In this document: positions 61,968 through 64,000 of the stretch, in pieces
How positions within the stretch are numbered: the first letter of the stretch is position 1
Layout: every line of letters starts with the position of its first letter
DNA from: Ketobacter sp963922875
Lineage (GTDB): Bacteria; Pseudomonadota; Gammaproteobacteria; Pseudomonadales; Ketobacteraceae
Length of the DNA stretch: 64,000 bases
Assembly (NCBI GenBank): GCA_963922875.1
Contig: CAWUJH010000003.1
Location: forward strand, 62,001 to 126,000
Reading direction: 5' to 3'
Made by a program: the position numbers and the translations under genes
Notes under the pieces: model-generated
Seen by the model: the letters and a program-made list of their open reading frames with translations, nothing else
The model's database searches: none
What the model was told of the DNA's origin: nothing

Positions 61968-63812
61968 TCAGGTTTCACTGTCCAGGAAGCTACGTAGATG
62001 CTCCGAACGGCTCGGATGACGTAGCTTGCGCAGGGCTTTGGCTTCAATCTGACGAATTCGCTCGCGGGTTACATCAAACTGTTTGCCTACTTCTTCCAGA
62101 GTGTGGTCGGTATTCATATCAATACCAAACCGCATACTGAGAACTTTGGCTTCCCGTGCGGTTAAACCCGCCAATACGGATCGAGTCGCTTCCATCAGAC
62201 CTTCAATGGTGGCGGAATCCACCGGTGAATCGATGGTGGCGTCTTCGATAAAATCACCCAGATGCGAATCTTCATCGTCGCCAATAGGCGTTTCCATGGA
62301 GATGGGCTCTTTGGCGATTTTCAGCACTTTACGCACTTTGTCTTCTGGCATTTCCAAGCGCACACCCAATTCTTCGGGGGTGGGCTCCCGTCCCATTTCC
62401 TGCAACATTTGACGGGAAACACGGTTGAGTTTGTTGATGGTCTCAATCATGTGAACCGGAATACGAATGGTGCGGGCTTGGTCAGCGATAGAACGGGTAA
62501 TAGCCTGTCGAATCCACCAGGTGGCGTAAGTGGAGAACTTGTAACCACGTCGATATTCGAATTTATCCACAGCCTTCATCAAGCCGATGTTGCCTTCTTG
62601 GATCAAGTCCAGGAATTGCAGACCTCGGTTGGTGTATTTTTTGGCAATGGAGATAACCAAACGCAGGTTGGCTTCCACCATTTCTTTCTTGGCGCGACGG
62701 GCCTTGGCCTCACCGATAGACATGCGGCGATTAACTTCCTTGATTTCAGGAATAGTTAAGCCAACTGTCTCTTCCAGTTGCGCCATGCGGCGTTGTGCCC
62801 GCAATACTTCTTGCCGCACGTTCTGCAAGCCTTCAGAAAACGCCTTTTTGGATTCAATATGCTTGTCGATCCATTCCAGCTTAACTTCGTTACCAGGGAA
62901 GCTTTTTATGAAATCTTTGCGCGGCATTTTGGCTAACCGAATGCACTGATTCATGATATTGCGTTCGCTGGCGCGGATGGCAGTTAAGGTGTCACGAATT
63001 TCGCCTTCCATTTGGTTGAACAAACGAGGGACGAGTTTAAACGTGACAAAATGGTCAGCGAGTTTGGCTAACGCAGTTTCTGTGCGCTTGGATTCACGGC
63101 CATGTTTAGCGATGGCGGCTTCTGCTTTCTTATGCAGGGCTGCCAGCTCGCCAAACATTTCACGAGCCAACTCGGGATCAATATCGTTGTCTGTGGCGGC
63201 TTCGTCATCGGTGCTGTCGTCGTCACTATCGTCCGTCGTTTCGGCACTTGTATCCACAGCCGCAGCGGGAGGGTTTATTTCGTCATCGGGAGAAATAAAG
63301 CCAGCCACCACATCGGAAATGCGACCTTCTTCTTCGGAGGCGGTAACTCTTGCATATTCCGCTAGAACGTTGTCGATGCAGCCAGGCCAGTAGGCCAGGG
63401 CGTGCATGACTTCGCGGATACCTTCTTCAATTCGCTTGGCAATAACGATCTCGCCTTCCCGAGTGAGCAGTTCCACGGTGCCCATTTCACGCATGTACAT
63501 ACGGACTGGATCAGTGGTGCGTCCGGGTTCGCTCTCTACAGACGCCAATGCGGCAGCGGCTTCTTCGGCTGCGTCTTCATCGGTACTGTTGGCGTTGTCA
63601 TTCAATAGCAATTCATCGGTTTCCGGTGCAACTTCATGCACGGGAATGCCCATGTCGTTAATCATACCGATAATATCTTCGATCTGATCTGGATCGGTAA
63701 TGTCGGCAGGAAGGTGGTCGTTCACTTCCGCGTAGGTCAGGAAGCCTTGCTCCTTACCTTTGGTAATTAACTGTTTTAGCTGGGACTTTTGCTGATCTTT
63801 ATTGTTTGTCAT
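61968..63812 (-). CDS. rpoD: RNA polymerase sigma factor RpoD (sigma-70)
   Basis: 614 residues. Region 1.1 (about 5-80), region 1.2 (DPVRMYMREMGTVELLTREG, about 100), an acidic non-conserved segment (about 170-220), region 2 (NLRLVISIAKKYTNRGLQFL and YATWWIRQAI, about 380-450), region 3 and region 4 (LREAKVLSMRFGI, then EEVGKQFDVTRERIRQIEAK). It is the housekeeping sigma factor. The usual dnaG upstream is outside the window. Confidence 0.98.
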   Translation of the reverse strand: MTNNKDQQKSQLKQLITKGKEQGFLTYAEVNDHLPADITDPDQIEDIIGMINDMGIPVHEVAPETDELLLNDNANSTDEDAAEEAAAALASVESEPGRTTDPVRMYMREMGTVELLTREGEIVIAKRIEEGIREVMHALAYWPGCIDNVLAEYARVTASEEEGRISDVVAGFISPDDEINPPAAAVDTSAETTDDSDDDSTDDEAATDNDIDPELAREMFGELAALHKKAEAAIAKHGRESKRTETALAKLADHFVTFKLVPRLFNQMEGEIRDTLTAIRASERNIMNQCIRLAKMPRKDFIKSFPGNEVKLEWIDKHIESKKAFSEGLQNVRQEVLRAQRRMAQLEETVGLTIPEIKEVNRRMSIGEAKARRAKKEMVEANLRLVISIAKKYTNRGLQFLDLIQEGNIGLMKAVDKFEYRRGYKFSTYATWWIRQAITRSIADQARTIRIPVHMIETINKLNRVSRQMLQEMGREPTPEELGVRLEMPEDKVRKVLKIAKEPISMETPIGDDEDSHLGDFIEDATIDSPVDSATIEGLMEATRSVLAGLTAREAKVLSMRFGIDMNTDHTLEEVGKQFDVTRERIRQIEAKALRKLRHPSRSEHLRSFLDSET

Positions 63813-64000
63813 GGACTGCCCATTATGTCAGGTGCGCGAAGAACGCGGCATTATACAGGGTTCGGGTTGTGCTTACCACAACCAGAAGCATAGGATTTTC
63901 ATGTCGGGTCGATCCGGTTCGTGTTACATGGTCCGCCTCGTTTGATAGATGATGTTGTTAACCCGTTGTTGGGGTAAGAACGCTATCAGGATTGCCTATT
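63813..64000. other. rpoD upstream region
   Basis: No gene is supported in this last stretch. It should contain the rpoD leader and promoter. Confidence 0.5.

Noticed and set aside
1..64000. CRISPR arrays
   Set aside because: No regularly spaced repeats were seen; the CARF domain here belongs to the RtcR-like activator.

Overview
The window looks like the chromosome of a gammaproteobacterium, probably a marine or Cellvibrionales/Pseudomonadales-type organism. The main reasons are the 614-residue RpoD with a tRNA-Ile2(CAT) gene just downstream of it, a VPEID-CTERM and a GlyGly-CTERM-like exported protein, a long SrmB/RhlE-type DEAD-box helicase, a NdpA/YejK nucleoid protein and an Azt-type zinc uptake operon. 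Species assignment is inference. No replication or conjugation genes, CRISPR array or integrase was seen.

Layout. 1-14.4 kb is mostly ordinary chromosome: the end of a PhnE-like permease, a small sorted protein, an oxidoreductase/LysR pair, an AraC-Ogt repair protein, a GNAT, an alcohol dehydrogenase, a LuxR solo, a large exported protein facing a LuxR-alpha/beta-hydrolase fusion, a DEAD-box helicase and NdpA. 14.5-24.8 kb is accessory DNA: a TacA/TacT-type toxin-antitoxin pair, a divergent NrtR-like / SPFH / NAD-kinase-like module with tandem palindromic operators, a UvrD-type helicase relic with two long hairpins, an AraC-GyrI gene, an SF1 helicase with a DUF2726 nuclease domain, a 52-codon hsdM relic and a Fic enzyme with its own operator. 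A four-repeat lipoprotein follows at 25.3-26.9 kb.

The most interesting region is 27.2-45.3 kb. An RtcR-like activator (CARF sensor, sigma-54 AAA+ domain, FIS-type HTH) sits immediately upstream of a good -24/-12 sigma-54 promoter (28715-28731). That promoter points into hsdR, a RhuM-Fic fusion, hsdM, hsdS and an AAA_13 ATPase that resembles the PrrC/RloC anticodon nucleases. A giant transglutaminase-like/DUF4011/SF1-helicase/Vsr/DUF3320 protein follows. On the other strand lies kptA, an RNA 2'-phosphotransferase, coupled to a 5'-truncated LysR gene. Together these suggest a restriction and tRNA-cleavage locus switched on by an RNA-end or nucleotide signal, with an RNA-repair gene close by.

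45.3-50.7 kb is AT-rich and poorly known: a subtilase-like protein whose motifs are in an unusual order, three unrecognised genes including a probable outer-membrane barrel, and an ISL3-family IS. 50.7-61.8 kb is bounded by 105-bp direct repeats made of the IS right end plus the 3' tip and flank of tRNA-Ile2. It holds an SMR exporter, a CGNR-type regulator, a Zur-controlled zinc operon (GTPase, DUF1826, AztD, outer-membrane protein, binding protein, permease, Zur, but no ATPase), a tandem universal stress protein and the stump of a probable cation antiporter cut off by the IS remnant. The window closes with tRNA-Ile2 and rpoD.
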